Part shown: piece by piece, positions 52,863 to 61,599 of the stretch
Layout: each line of letters begins with the position of its first letter
Position numbering within the stretch: the stretch's first letter is position 1
NCBI GenBank assembly: GCA_900540365.1
Contig: UQFN01000009.1
Location: 1-64,000, forward strand
Length of the DNA stretch: 64,000 nt
Origin: an uncultured Mollicutes bacterium
Lineage (GTDB): Bacteria; Bacillota_I; Bacilli_A; RFN20; CAG-826
Direction: 5' to 3'
Notes under the pieces: model-generated
The model's input: only the letters and a program-made list of their open reading frames with translations
Database searches by the model: none
Told to the model about the DNA's origin: nothing
Made by a program: the position numbers and the translations under genes

Positions 52863-55157
52863 ATGAAAAAAACTGGCAAAGTAGTATTTGGCGTAGTAAG
52901 TGCTGCAGCTCTTGTTGCAACCGGTTATGCCTCGTGGAGTATTAACAAAGGTTTTACTCAAGTATCATCTAATCCTATTAGTGGAACAGTTACTGAAATT
53001 TTAGACAACAGTTTTGGTAAAATTACTTTAAAGGAAAATGATACAACTTTAGTTTTTGATGCACCAAAAGAATATTATAATGGTACAGAAGATCTTGAAG
53101 TAAGTTATTTTGTTAAAGCTCATGCTAATGATGGAGATCACGTTAATGATTATGATCCTTATGACTTAACTCGTTATGATTTAGTAAGTCAAGATTATCG
53201 TCCTTATTTAAATATAAGTGCTGAAATAACTGATCAAAATGGTGATCCTTTAGCAGATGAAGAAAAATTAGCTAACATTGAAAAACTTATTGATTTACCA
53301 ACTAAAGTCATCGATTATCATGAATGGCTTGGGGAAGAAGCAAAAAATAATGAAGATGGATATTTAGTTAATTATGCAATAGCATGGGACCAAGAAACTT
53401 TTGGTGGAGTTAATCCACAAATCGTTTATGATAATGATTTATCTTTAGATGTTGTTACTAAAAGAGAAAAATTCCAAGAAATTATTGATACCTTAAGTGG
53501 AGTTTATTTTAAACTTACATTTAAAGTAGGTTATTATGGTGAATTACCTCCAGAAGTACCAGAAGAAAAATATGGTGTAGTTACCTTTGAAGAAGTTACT
53601 AATTTAAGTTTAAAATTAACTGCTGATGGAAATGGTGTCAATAATGGAGATAAGTTAAAAGTTGGAACTACAGTCACAGTTGAAGCAACTCCTAGTGAAA
53701 ATTATCATTTAGTAAGTTTAACTCATAATGGAGAATCAATTTTAGATACAAAGTCATTTAAAGTTGTTGAAAATGAAAATGTCATCGTTGCTACTGTTGA
53801 AAAAGATGAAGTACCTCCAGTTACAACTAATGAAAATACTTTTGATAAATTAGATTCTTTAAATGCTAATGACCCAGTTACCATTGAAGGAAGAATTATT
53901 GCTATTGGATATAATGGCGCTTTAATTTATGATGGAACTGAATTTGGATATATTACTCAAAATACAAGTACCAAAAATATTACTAGTACATATAAAGTTG
54001 GCGATGTAATTAAAGTAAATGGTTATGTAAGTGTATTTTATGGATTTAATATGGCTTCAGTTGATAAATTTGATCCTAGTGGAGCTGAACTTACAATAGA
54101 AGCTTCAAATTTAACTATCGAAGATCCTATGGCTAATTTAACTCCTACTGTATGGGGTGAAGAAGAATTATCAAACTATGCAAGTAGTGTTGATGCTGGC
54201 CCTTATTATGTTACTGTTAAAGGAGCAAAATATACAAAGAGTGGAAATAATAATAACTTCTCAATTGGTGATTTTACAAATGGATCAATCTTATTAGATG
54301 ATGATAATAATCCATTAGTTGAAGGAAAAACTTATAACCTTACTGGATTTATGGTTTATTCTGTTAATAAAGGCTCTGCAACTGGTTATAAAAATATGGT
54401 TTTAACTTCATTTGAAGAAGTCGAAGTAAGTGCTACAAAAGTTGCTGAAGTTACTTTAAATCCAACTAAAATTAAAGTTGGTGAAACTGCTACAGTTACT
54501 GCTAAAGATGATTTAGGTAATGATTTAACAGATATTACGATTGTTCCAGCTGATGAAAATCAAAATATTGTTGAAATTTCTGGTACAACTTTAAAAGGAT
54601 TAAATCTTGGTATTTTTGATTTTACCGTTACAAGTGGCAAACTTACACAAAGTGATGTAATTCACTTAGAAGTTAAAAACGTAGGTACAATTGATGAGTA
54701 CATTTTAGCTGGTGAATATAATTGGGACTTAGGTCCAGATTTTGCTGCCACTGGTAATGTTGTTGGTGCAAGTTCTAGTAGTAATTTTAACAATGTATTA
54801 TTAGAAAAAAATACTGTTGCAGGTCAAACAGAAGTCATCTCTTTTGAAATGATTGAAAAAACATACTATGACGAAGAGAATGGCGCAATTAAATTAGGAA
54901 CAAAGGAAGTTGATGGCAGTTTTAAGATTAACACGACAAATCAGATAAAAAAGATTGAATTGACTGCCTATTTATGGAAAGATGAAAAATCTTCTGATAT
55001 CGTTGCAAATAACGTTGTGGAAGGCTTAAGCGTTACTTCAAATCCTGAAGGAAAAACAACCGGAACTGTTGAAATTATTTTAAGCGAAGCTTCAAATGCA
55101 ATTACAATTTCTTCATCAAAAAGAATAGTTATTACAAATATAAAACTTTATAAATAA
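52863..55157 (+). CDS. SipW-dependent secreted multidomain protein 1
   Basis: The 764-residue protein has a SipW-type signal peptide (VFGVVSAAALVATGYASW), with predicted cleavage after Ala in ATGYA. The order is: a paralogous N-terminal domain (about 25-235) with DYRPYLNISAE and GGVNPQ, a divergent InlB B-repeat (240-315), an OB-like domain (about 325-415, VTIEGRIIAIGYNGALIYDG), a second such region (to 525), a Big_2 domain (530-610, VTLNPTKIKVGETATVTA), and a C-terminal beta domain ending ITNIKLYK. No sortase motif or membrane anchor is found. It would be exported and cut by the SipW-type peptidase at 58198. GGGAGAG precedes the ATG. Adhesion or matrix role is inferred. Confidence 0.75.
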   Translation: MKKTGKVVFGVVSAAALVATGYASWSINKGFTQVSSNPISGTVTEILDNSFGKITLKENDTTLVFDAPKEYYNGTEDLEVSYFVKAHANDGDHVNDYDPYDLTRYDLVSQDYRPYLNISAEITDQNGDPLADEEKLANIEKLIDLPTKVIDYHEWLGEEAKNNEDGYLVNYAIAWDQETFGGVNPQIVYDNDLSLDVVTKREKFQEIIDTLSGVYFKLTFKVGYYGELPPEVPEEKYGVVTFEEVTNLSLKLTADGNGVNNGDKLKVGTTVTVEATPSENYHLVSLTHNGESILDTKSFKVVENENVIVATVEKDEVPPVTTNENTFDKLDSLNANDPVTIEGRIIAIGYNGALIYDGTEFGYITQNTSTKNITSTYKVGDVIKVNGYVSVFYGFNMASVDKFDPSGAELTIEASNLTIEDPMANLTPTVWGEEELSNYASSVDAGPYYVTVKGAKYTKSGNNNNFSIGDFTNGSILLDDDNNPLVEGKTYNLTGFMVYSVNKGSATGYKNMVLTSFEEVEVSATKVAEVTLNPTKIKVGETATVTAKDDLGNDLTDITIVPADENQNIVEISGTTLKGLNLGIFDFTVTSGKLTQSDVIHLEVKNVGTIDEYILAGEYNWDLGPDFAATGNVVGASSSSNFNNVLLEKNTVAGQTEVISFEMIEKTYYDEENGAIKLGTKEVDGSFKINTTNQIKKIELTAYLWKDEKSSDIVANNVVEGLSVTSNPEGKTTGTVEIILSEASNAITISSSKRIVITNIKLYK

Positions 55158-55169
55158 TAAGGGGTAAAT

Positions 55170-57947
55170 ATGAAACATACAGGAAAAATTTTATTCGGTG
55201 TACTTAGTACATCTGCCTTAGTTGGCACAGGTTTTGCTGCTTGGATTGTAAATAATGGATTTACTGATACCAAGACAGTAGTCGTTAATTCTTCAGTAGA
55301 TACTGATGTTGAAAATAAATATAGTTCAGTTGTTGATTTAACAGTCGATGCTGAAAAAGATAATACTTTAAGATTTGCTAGTAAAGAAAATGGTGAAGAT
55401 TTGTCTTTAACTTATTATTTAAAGGCTAATGAAGCTGCCTATACAACTGATTTTAGCTTAGTTACTAATGAATATATTCCTGATATTACAGTAACTTTAG
55501 AAGTTACTAGTAAAACTGAACAAGCAGACTTTACTACTGAAGTTAAGAAATATTTAGTTCTTCCAGAAGAACAAAGAATTGCTTATGATACTTGGTTAAA
55601 GGAAGAATATAAAACTGATGGTTATCCATTAAATATTAATTTCAAATGGAATACTGACGAAATAGGAACTAATCCTCAAGATTGGATTGAAACAAGTGAA
55701 TATAATACTCCTGAACTTCAAAGAGAATATTTTACAAATTTAGCTTCCACTTTAAGTGATGCTAAATTTACCTTTACTTTTACAATTGGTAGAACAGTTG
55801 AAATGACTACATTTACTGTTGATGAAAATTTAGTTAATGGTAAATTAACATTTAAAGATAGTAGTGGAAATACTTTAAATCCAGGTACTAGTTATAGAGC
55901 TGGAACAGAAGTTGAAGTTGTTCCTGAAGCTGATCCTTATTATAAAGTAGATAAAGTATTAGTTGATGAAGCTGAAGTTATAGCAAATGAAGAAGGTAAA
56001 TATGTATTTACTTTAGATAAAGCTACTACAGTTAGTGCAACTTTTGAAAATAAAGTAAATACAGTTACTTTAAATTATGAAAAAACTCAAGGTGAAGTTA
56101 AATTAACTAATGCTTCAGGTGAAGACTTAGTTGGAACAACTTTAAATGCTAGTGATACATTTAAAGTTGTAGCTACTCCTAATGAAAACTATGTTTTAAA
56201 AAGTGTAGTAGTAACTCAAGGAGAAGAAACTTTAACTGATGATAAAGGAGTTTATACTGTTTTAGATAATGAAGATGGTGTTAACGTAACAGTTACTTTT
56301 GAAATTAAAACTGCTACAGTAACTTATGAACCAGTTACTGGAATTAGTAATGTTAAATTAAATAATGTTGCTATTAATGAAGTAACAACATTAGATTATG
56401 GAACTGAAGCAACTATTACATTTGATGTTGAAGAAGGTTATGAACTTACAAATGTTCTTCTTGATGGAGAGACCTTAGTTGCTACTGAGGAAGCTTATAA
56501 ATTTACAGTTTCTAAAGAAACTTATACATTAAGTTTTGAAGTTAGCGTAGTTGAAGTTACTTATGATAATATTCAAGGAATTCTTGATGGTACTATTACA
56601 GGCGCAGTAAATATCAAAGGAAAAGTAGTTGCTGTTACATCATTCGGCCCTATAGTAATGGATGAAAATCAAGGTTACATTTTAGTATATAATCCTTCAG
56701 ATTCTTCAGATGCATATGAAGTTGGTAATTTAGTTACTGTTGCTGGAAATGCTGGTTCATATAACGAAAGAAGTCAAATTGTAGAAGGTTCTATTGTAAA
56801 AGTAGTTTCAACAGTTGCTGATGGTTATAATGATTTAGAAGCTGTTGAAGTTAATGTTGAAGAATTAAGTGACCTTTCTACTTACGCTGCATCAAATATG
56901 AAAATCACTTTTGATTGCAGAGTAGAGAAATCAGGTAAATTTGTAAATATGTATTTAGATAATACAGATGTTGCTTTTTCTGCATATGGTTTTGACACTT
57001 CTAAAATTGAAAACGGTTATTATACCATGGAAGGTTATTTAGTCGGACTTAGTGGCGGAAGATTTGTAAATGTTGCTATTTCTAATTTTAATGTTATAGA
57101 AGAAGTCAAAATAAACTCTTTTGAAATTAATCCACTTCCAGACAAAATGAAAGCAAATGATGTAGTTACGTTATCAGTAAAGGTAACTTCACCAACGTAT
57201 TATACTGATGAAATAATCCCAACATATACTACAGATGATACAGAAGGTTATATTTCTATAGAAGGAAATACTTTACACTTATTAAAAGAAGGCTCTAATT
57301 TAAATATTAAAATTACAGCTGAATACAATGGCATTTATGCAGAAACTTTGATTACAACTATTAATCCTAATAGCACCTCCGTATTAACAAACATTTTAAG
57401 TGTTGACTTTTCTGTTAATCATGGTGTGAACAATTCTTATGGCAAAGCATCGTATAAAATTGATGGAAATGCTGACCAAACCTTGAAATTAAACTGTGGA
57501 ATGTATAACAATTTGGCTGATACCACGCAAGTAAATCTTGGATATAACAACGCTAAATATGATGCAAACAAAATTGAAGCATTACCTGGAAATATGCAAG
57601 ATATTGTAAAAGACCAAGATAATGATACTTATGCTTATTTTGCTATTTATTCTGAATTTTCTGTTGAAGGAGTTTCTAAGGTAGATTTTACATATAAAGA
57701 TTCTAGTGACTCAAAAAACTATTTAAATTTACATTTAGTTACAAGTGTTGATAATGGTGTGACTTGGGTAGAGCAAAACGAAACAAGCATGAGTACGATC
57801 CAAGCAGGAACTGATGGTAACAAAGTATATTCAGTGGAATTAGAATCTCTTCTAACTGGAGACGAAGGAGTTCGCTTTGGGATAGTTTTTGAAGCAACTT
57901 CTTGGAAATCAAGGTTACCTTTATTAAAATTAGAAGTTTATAAATAA
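55170..57947 (+). CDS. SipW-dependent secreted multidomain protein 2
   Basis: The 925-residue paralog of the preceding protein has the signal LFGVLSTSALVGTGFAAW, cleavage predicted after Ala in GTGFA. Its N-terminal domain (about 25-210) shares EYIPDITV, a YDTWLKEEY segment and the TNPQDW motif. Three divergent InlB B-repeats follow (about 213-460), then OB-like regions (462-660, VNIKGKVVAVTSFGPIVMDE), an Ig-like unit (660-740), and a beta-rich C-terminal domain ending LLKLEVYK. No anchor is visible. AAGGGG precedes the ATG and the gap to gene 1 is 12 nt, so they form one operon. Probably a fibrous or adhesive surface protein. Confidence 0.75.
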   Translation: MKHTGKILFGVLSTSALVGTGFAAWIVNNGFTDTKTVVVNSSVDTDVENKYSSVVDLTVDAEKDNTLRFASKENGEDLSLTYYLKANEAAYTTDFSLVTNEYIPDITVTLEVTSKTEQADFTTEVKKYLVLPEEQRIAYDTWLKEEYKTDGYPLNINFKWNTDEIGTNPQDWIETSEYNTPELQREYFTNLASTLSDAKFTFTFTIGRTVEMTTFTVDENLVNGKLTFKDSSGNTLNPGTSYRAGTEVEVVPEADPYYKVDKVLVDEAEVIANEEGKYVFTLDKATTVSATFENKVNTVTLNYEKTQGEVKLTNASGEDLVGTTLNASDTFKVVATPNENYVLKSVVVTQGEETLTDDKGVYTVLDNEDGVNVTVTFEIKTATVTYEPVTGISNVKLNNVAINEVTTLDYGTEATITFDVEEGYELTNVLLDGETLVATEEAYKFTVSKETYTLSFEVSVVEVTYDNIQGILDGTITGAVNIKGKVVAVTSFGPIVMDENQGYILVYNPSDSSDAYEVGNLVTVAGNAGSYNERSQIVEGSIVKVVSTVADGYNDLEAVEVNVEELSDLSTYAASNMKITFDCRVEKSGKFVNMYLDNTDVAFSAYGFDTSKIENGYYTMEGYLVGLSGGRFVNVAISNFNVIEEVKINSFEINPLPDKMKANDVVTLSVKVTSPTYYTDEIIPTYTTDDTEGYISIEGNTLHLLKEGSNLNIKITAEYNGIYAETLITTINPNSTSVLTNILSVDFSVNHGVNNSYGKASYKIDGNADQTLKLNCGMYNNLADTTQVNLGYNNAKYDANKIEALPGNMQDIVKDQDNDTYAYFAIYSEFSVEGVSKVDFTYKDSSDSKNYLNLHLVTSVDNGVTWVEQNETSMSTIQAGTDGNKVYSVELESLLTGDEGVRFGIVFEATSWKSRLPLLKLEVYK

Positions 57948-57965
57948 TCTAGTGAACTGAACATT

Positions 57966-58145
57966 ATGAAGAAACTATTATTAGCTATATTAATATTATC
58001 TTCATTTGTTGGAATTGGAATTGCTAGTTGGCAAGTAGTTGTACATTATAACTCTACTTCAGTTGAACCTGAAGTAGAGGTAAGTGATGAGTGGTTAACT
58101 ACTAATGAACTTATTTCAGTTAATCAAATAAAGGTATTTAAATAA
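57966..58145 (+). CDS. 59-residue candidate SipW substrate
   Basis: The small protein opens with a hydrophobic stretch (LLLAILILSSFVGIGIASW) that ends in the same GxAxW cleavage pattern as the two large proteins. About 38 residues follow the predicted cut, acidic in the middle (VEPEVEVSDEW) and closing NQIKVFK, similar to the large proteins' last residues. It lies between the large genes and the signal peptidase. The ribosome binding site is weak (GTGAAC). It may be a minor subunit, an inhibitor, or a fragment of a larger ancestor. Confidence 0.6.
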   Translation: MKKLLLAILILSSFVGIGIASWQVVVHYNSTSVEPEVEVSDEWLTTNELISVNQIKVFK

Positions 58146-58197
58146 TATATATTTAAATTAGATATATATTTATTTAAAATGTTAAAAAAGAGAAATT

Positions 58198-59169
58198 ATG
58201 AATAAAGAGACATTAAATATTATCTTAACAATTATCTTTTTAACAATAGTTCTTGGAATTATTATCTTTTTGATTTACGATCATTTATCTAATTTTAAGA
58301 GAAAATTAGATAAAAACTTATATGACTCTCAGTTTAAAAAAGATTTAGATAAAAAAGTAGTTACATTAAAGGATAATCGTAATAGAGTATATCGTTATAA
58401 TAAACTTAATGGTTTAAATGTTACGATTGATAGTACTTATTTTGGAAATAATGAGTATGATTCTCCAACTGTTAATGTTAAACAATACTCTTTAAAACCA
58501 CCTAAACAAAAAAAGGAACATAAAGTACTTCGTAATATAATTGATGGTGTAATTATTGTTATCTTTATTGCTTTAATTGGTTTTAATGTTTATACAAAAA
58601 TTAATGGAGATTTAATTTCAATTAATAATACAAGTTATATTACATTAGCTAGTGGATCAATGTCATATAAAAATGAAAGAAATACTTATTTAGAAGAAAA
58701 TGACATTAATAACCAATTAAAGACATTTACTTTAATTGGTTTAAATAAAGTTAATGAGAATACAACTTTATCTTTATATGATATTTGTGCTTATAAAGAT
58801 AAAGAAAGTAATCAATTAATTGTTCACCGTATTATTAATATTGAAGATAGAAACGGAACGATATATTACACTTTTAGAGGAGATGCTAATGAAAGTAGTG
58901 ATTATTATTTAGTATCTCGAAATGAAATACTTTATATCTTTAATGGGTATGCTTCATATCCACTTGGACTTATTGTTTCCTTTATTAATAGTTATGTTGG
59001 ATTAGCGGTTATTCTTTATATTGCTATTACAATTATTGTTTTAAATAGAGTTTACCTTGAAAAAGATAAACTCTATAATGAAAAAATAAAAGAAGCAGTA
59101 ACTAGATTAAATAATGAAGAAATTACTAAACTAGGCAATACAAAGTATATTGATTTATCAACAAAGTAA
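58198..59169 (+). CDS. SipW/ER-type signal peptidase I
   Basis: The 323-residue membrane protease has a helix at about 7-28, a basic loop, a second helix at about 114-130, and a third at 257-283. The catalytic Ser is in SGSM (Ser154). In place of the lysine of ordinary bacterial signal peptidases it has His210 (VHRI), with Asp229 in RGDAN, as in SipW and eukaryotic ER enzymes. The extra N-terminal helix and 85-residue loop are longer than in SipW, which has about 190 residues. It sits directly after three proteins with SipW-type signal peptides, so it is their likely processing enzyme. Confidence 0.88.
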   Translation: MNKETLNIILTIIFLTIVLGIIIFLIYDHLSNFKRKLDKNLYDSQFKKDLDKKVVTLKDNRNRVYRYNKLNGLNVTIDSTYFGNNEYDSPTVNVKQYSLKPPKQKKEHKVLRNIIDGVIIVIFIALIGFNVYTKINGDLISINNTSYITLASGSMSYKNERNTYLEENDINNQLKTFTLIGLNKVNENTTLSLYDICAYKDKESNQLIVHRIINIEDRNGTIYYTFRGDANESSDYYLVSRNEILYIFNGYASYPLGLIVSFINSYVGLAVILYIAITIIVLNRVYLEKDKLYNEKIKEAVTRLNNEEITKLGNTKYIDLSTK

Positions 59170-59200
59170 TTAAGATAATTATTAATTTAAAAAATAATTT

Positions 59201-59236
59201 AAAGGTAGTTTGAAAACTACCTTTTATTTTTATTAA
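59201..59236 (+). terminator. terminator of the SipW cassette
   Basis: The 10-bp stem AAAGGTAGTT / AACTACCTTT with loop TGAA is followed by a T-rich tail. It follows the peptidase stop by 33 nt. Confidence 0.88.
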
Positions 59237-59321
59237 TTACCCCCAATATTTTAATTTAAAGACGTCTTGTATATAGAAGTATTTAAGGAGGTGGTTATTA
59301 AAATTTACTTCTTATTTATGA

Positions 59322-59327
59322 TATAAT
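59322..59327 (+). promoter_or_regulatory. -10 box giving a leaderless start
   Basis: TATAAT lies 7 nt before the ATG at 59335. No ribosome binding site is adjacent to the start codon. Confidence 0.55.
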
Positions 59328-59334
59328 CTTCTTA

Positions 59335-59829
59335 ATGGAAATTAGACTTGCTCAATTTACTGATTTAGAGGATATTTTAAAAATTAAGGCTATTGCCTAT
59401 AATTTTATGTTATCTAAAGGTAATAAAAATCAATGGATAGATGATTATCCTCAAAAAGAATTACTTCTTAATGATATTAAAAATAAACATTTATATTTAA
59501 TAACAAAAAATAATTTACCACATGCTTTTTTTTATTTTAATATCGAAGAAGATCCTACATATATAAACATATATGAAGGAAAATGGTTAAATAATGAACC
59601 TTATGGAGTAATTCATCGTTTAGCAAGTGATTTAGTTATTAAAGATGTCTTTAAAATTGCTTTAGAGTTCGCTTTAAAAAATATTAATAATCTGCGCGTA
59701 GATACTTATAAAGATAATCATGTAATGTTATATCTTTTAAATAAATATCATTTTCATCGATGTGGAATAATTTATGTTAAAACATCTAATTTTCAAGATC
59801 GCATCGCTTTTCAATTTGTTAAGGAGTAA
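59335..59829 (+). CDS. GNAT family N-acetyltransferase
   Basis: The 164-residue acetyltransferase opens EIRLAQFTDLEDILKIKAIA and has the HRLASDLVIKD segment at the acetyl-CoA site, then VDTYKDNHVMLYLLNKYHFHRCGI near the end. This matches the small cytoplasmic GNAT proteins of Firmicutes. The substrate is unknown. It is 3 nt upstream of dxs, whose ribosome binding site lies in this gene's end. Confidence 0.85.
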   Translation: MEIRLAQFTDLEDILKIKAIAYNFMLSKGNKNQWIDDYPQKELLLNDIKNKHLYLITKNNLPHAFFYFNIEEDPTYINIYEGKWLNNEPYGVIHRLASDLVIKDVFKIALEFALKNINNLRVDTYKDNHVMLYLLNKYHFHRCGIIYVKTSNFQDRIAFQFVKE

Positions 59830-59832
59830 ATT

Positions 59833-61557
59833 ATGTTAGAAAAAATAAATAGTCCAAAAGATTTAAAAAAGTTAAATATTAACGAATTAAATGAGTTAGC
59901 AAATGAAATTAGAGAAGTTTTATTAAATAAAATTTTAAAAGTAGGAGGTCATTTAGGACCTAATTTAGGAGTTATTGAATTAACAATAGCTTTGCATTAT
60001 GTCTTTAATAGTCCAACTGATAAAATAGTGTTTGATGTTTCACATCAAACATATACTCATAAAATATTAACTAACCGTAAACAATATTTTTTAAATGAAG
60101 ATTTATTTACTAAAGTAAGTGGATTTTCTACTCCAAAAGAAAGTGAACATGATTTATTTAAAATTGGACACACTTCAACTTCAGTTAGTTTAGCTTTAGG
60201 CTTGGCAAAGGCTCGCGATTTAAAAAATGAAAAATATAATGTTATAAGTATTATTGGAGATGGAAGTTTAAGTGGAGGAGAAGCTTTTGAGGGCTTAGAT
60301 AATGCTAGTTTATTAAAATCTAATTTCATTATCATCGTTAATGATAATGAAATGTCAATTTCAACTAATGTTGGTGGACTTTATGACAATTTAGCTAAAT
60401 TAAGAGAAACTAATGGTAATTATCAAAATAATTTCTTTAAAAGTTTAGGATATGACTATTTATATTTAGAAGAAGGAAATAATATTAATAAGTTAGTAGA
60501 AGTTTTAAATAAAGTTAAAGATATTAATCATCCAATAGTTTTACATATTCATACTTTAAAAGGAAATGGATACCAGGAAGCTATTTTAAATAAGGAGAAG
60601 TATCATTTTATAAATGGAAAAAATACTCCTAGACAAGTTATGATTTCTGATGTTACTAAAAATTATTTAATTGATCGTTTTAATAAACAAAAAGATTTTG
60701 TAGTTGTTAATGCCGCTACTCCAGTTGCTTGTGGAATTGATCAAGAATTTAAAGATACTTTTAATGAACATTTCATTGATGTTGGAATTTGTGAACAACA
60801 TGCAGTTAGTTTAATTAGTGGTCTTGCTAAAAATAATTTACATCCAATTTTTCTTGTAATGGCAAACTTCTTACAAAGAAGTTATGATCAATTAAATCAA
60901 GATTTAGCCTTAAACGATTTAAAAGCTACAATTGTTTTATTTAATGCTAGGATTAATGGAGGAGATGCAACTCATGTTGGGATGTTTGATATAGCAATGT
61001 TAAGTAATATTCCAAATTTAACTTTACTTGCACCAACTAATGTTAAAGAATATTTAGAAATGCTTGAATTTAGTTTTAACTTCAATCATCCTGTTATCAT
61101 TCGTGCACCAATTGAAGTTAATTTAGAAGAAACAAATTATTCTTTTAATCAAGATAATTATTTAAAATATCAAATAAATCATCAAGGAAGTGAAGTTGCT
61201 TTAATTGCTTTAGGATCAATGATGTTAAAAGCTAAAGAAGTAGTTAAAGAATTAAATAAATATGATATTAATCCAACTTTAATTAATCCACGTATTTATT
61301 CAGCTTTAGATGAAGAAACATTAAGTAGTTTAATTAAAAATCATCAACTAGTAGTCACCTTTGAAGATGGTATTTTAGAAGGTGGATTTGGAGAAAAAAT
61401 TGCTTCATTTTATGGAAATAAAAATATGAAAGTAATTTCTTTTGGAGCTAAAAAAGATTTTAACGATTTAAAATCTTTAGAGGAAATAAATAACCTTAAT
61501 CATTTAAATGTTAAAGATATAGTTAATGACATTTTAAATAATTTAAAAAAGGCTTAA
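59833..61557 (+). CDS. dxs: 1-deoxy-D-xylulose-5-phosphate synthase
   Basis: The 574-residue thiamine diphosphate enzyme joins pyruvate and glyceraldehyde 3-phosphate, the first step of the MEP isoprenoid pathway. It has the GHLGPNLGVIELTIALHYVF opening, the ThDP motif GDGSLSGGEAFEGLDNAS with NDNEMSIS, and the transketolase part DVGICEQHAVSLISGLA. It is somewhat shorter than the usual 620, mainly in the linker. It supplies undecaprenyl carriers needed by the glycan genes, among other things. AAGGAG precedes the ATG. Confidence 0.93.
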   Translation: MLEKINSPKDLKKLNINELNELANEIREVLLNKILKVGGHLGPNLGVIELTIALHYVFNSPTDKIVFDVSHQTYTHKILTNRKQYFLNEDLFTKVSGFSTPKESEHDLFKIGHTSTSVSLALGLAKARDLKNEKYNVISIIGDGSLSGGEAFEGLDNASLLKSNFIIIVNDNEMSISTNVGGLYDNLAKLRETNGNYQNNFFKSLGYDYLYLEEGNNINKLVEVLNKVKDINHPIVLHIHTLKGNGYQEAILNKEKYHFINGKNTPRQVMISDVTKNYLIDRFNKQKDFVVVNAATPVACGIDQEFKDTFNEHFIDVGICEQHAVSLISGLAKNNLHPIFLVMANFLQRSYDQLNQDLALNDLKATIVLFNARINGGDATHVGMFDIAMLSNIPNLTLLAPTNVKEYLEMLEFSFNFNHPVIIRAPIEVNLEETNYSFNQDNYLKYQINHQGSEVALIALGSMMLKAKEVVKELNKYDINPTLINPRIYSALDEETLSSLIKNHQLVVTFEDGILEGGFGEKIASFYGNKNMKVISFGAKKDFNDLKSLEEINNLNHLNVKDIVNDILNNLKKA

Positions 61558-61599
61558 AATTTAAAAAAAGCCTTTAAAAATTTGGTAAAAATTAAAAAT

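Noticed and set aside
59284..59295. Strong AAGGAGGTGG site that might start a small gene before the GNAT gene.
   Set aside because: No start codon at a proper distance opens a frame of useful length; the nearby ATG at 59318 reaches a stop after one further codon.
61548..61575. AAAGGCTT/AAGCCTTT hairpin as a dxs terminator.
   Set aside because: The stem is 8 bp with a 12-nt loop and no T run follows, so termination is not supported.
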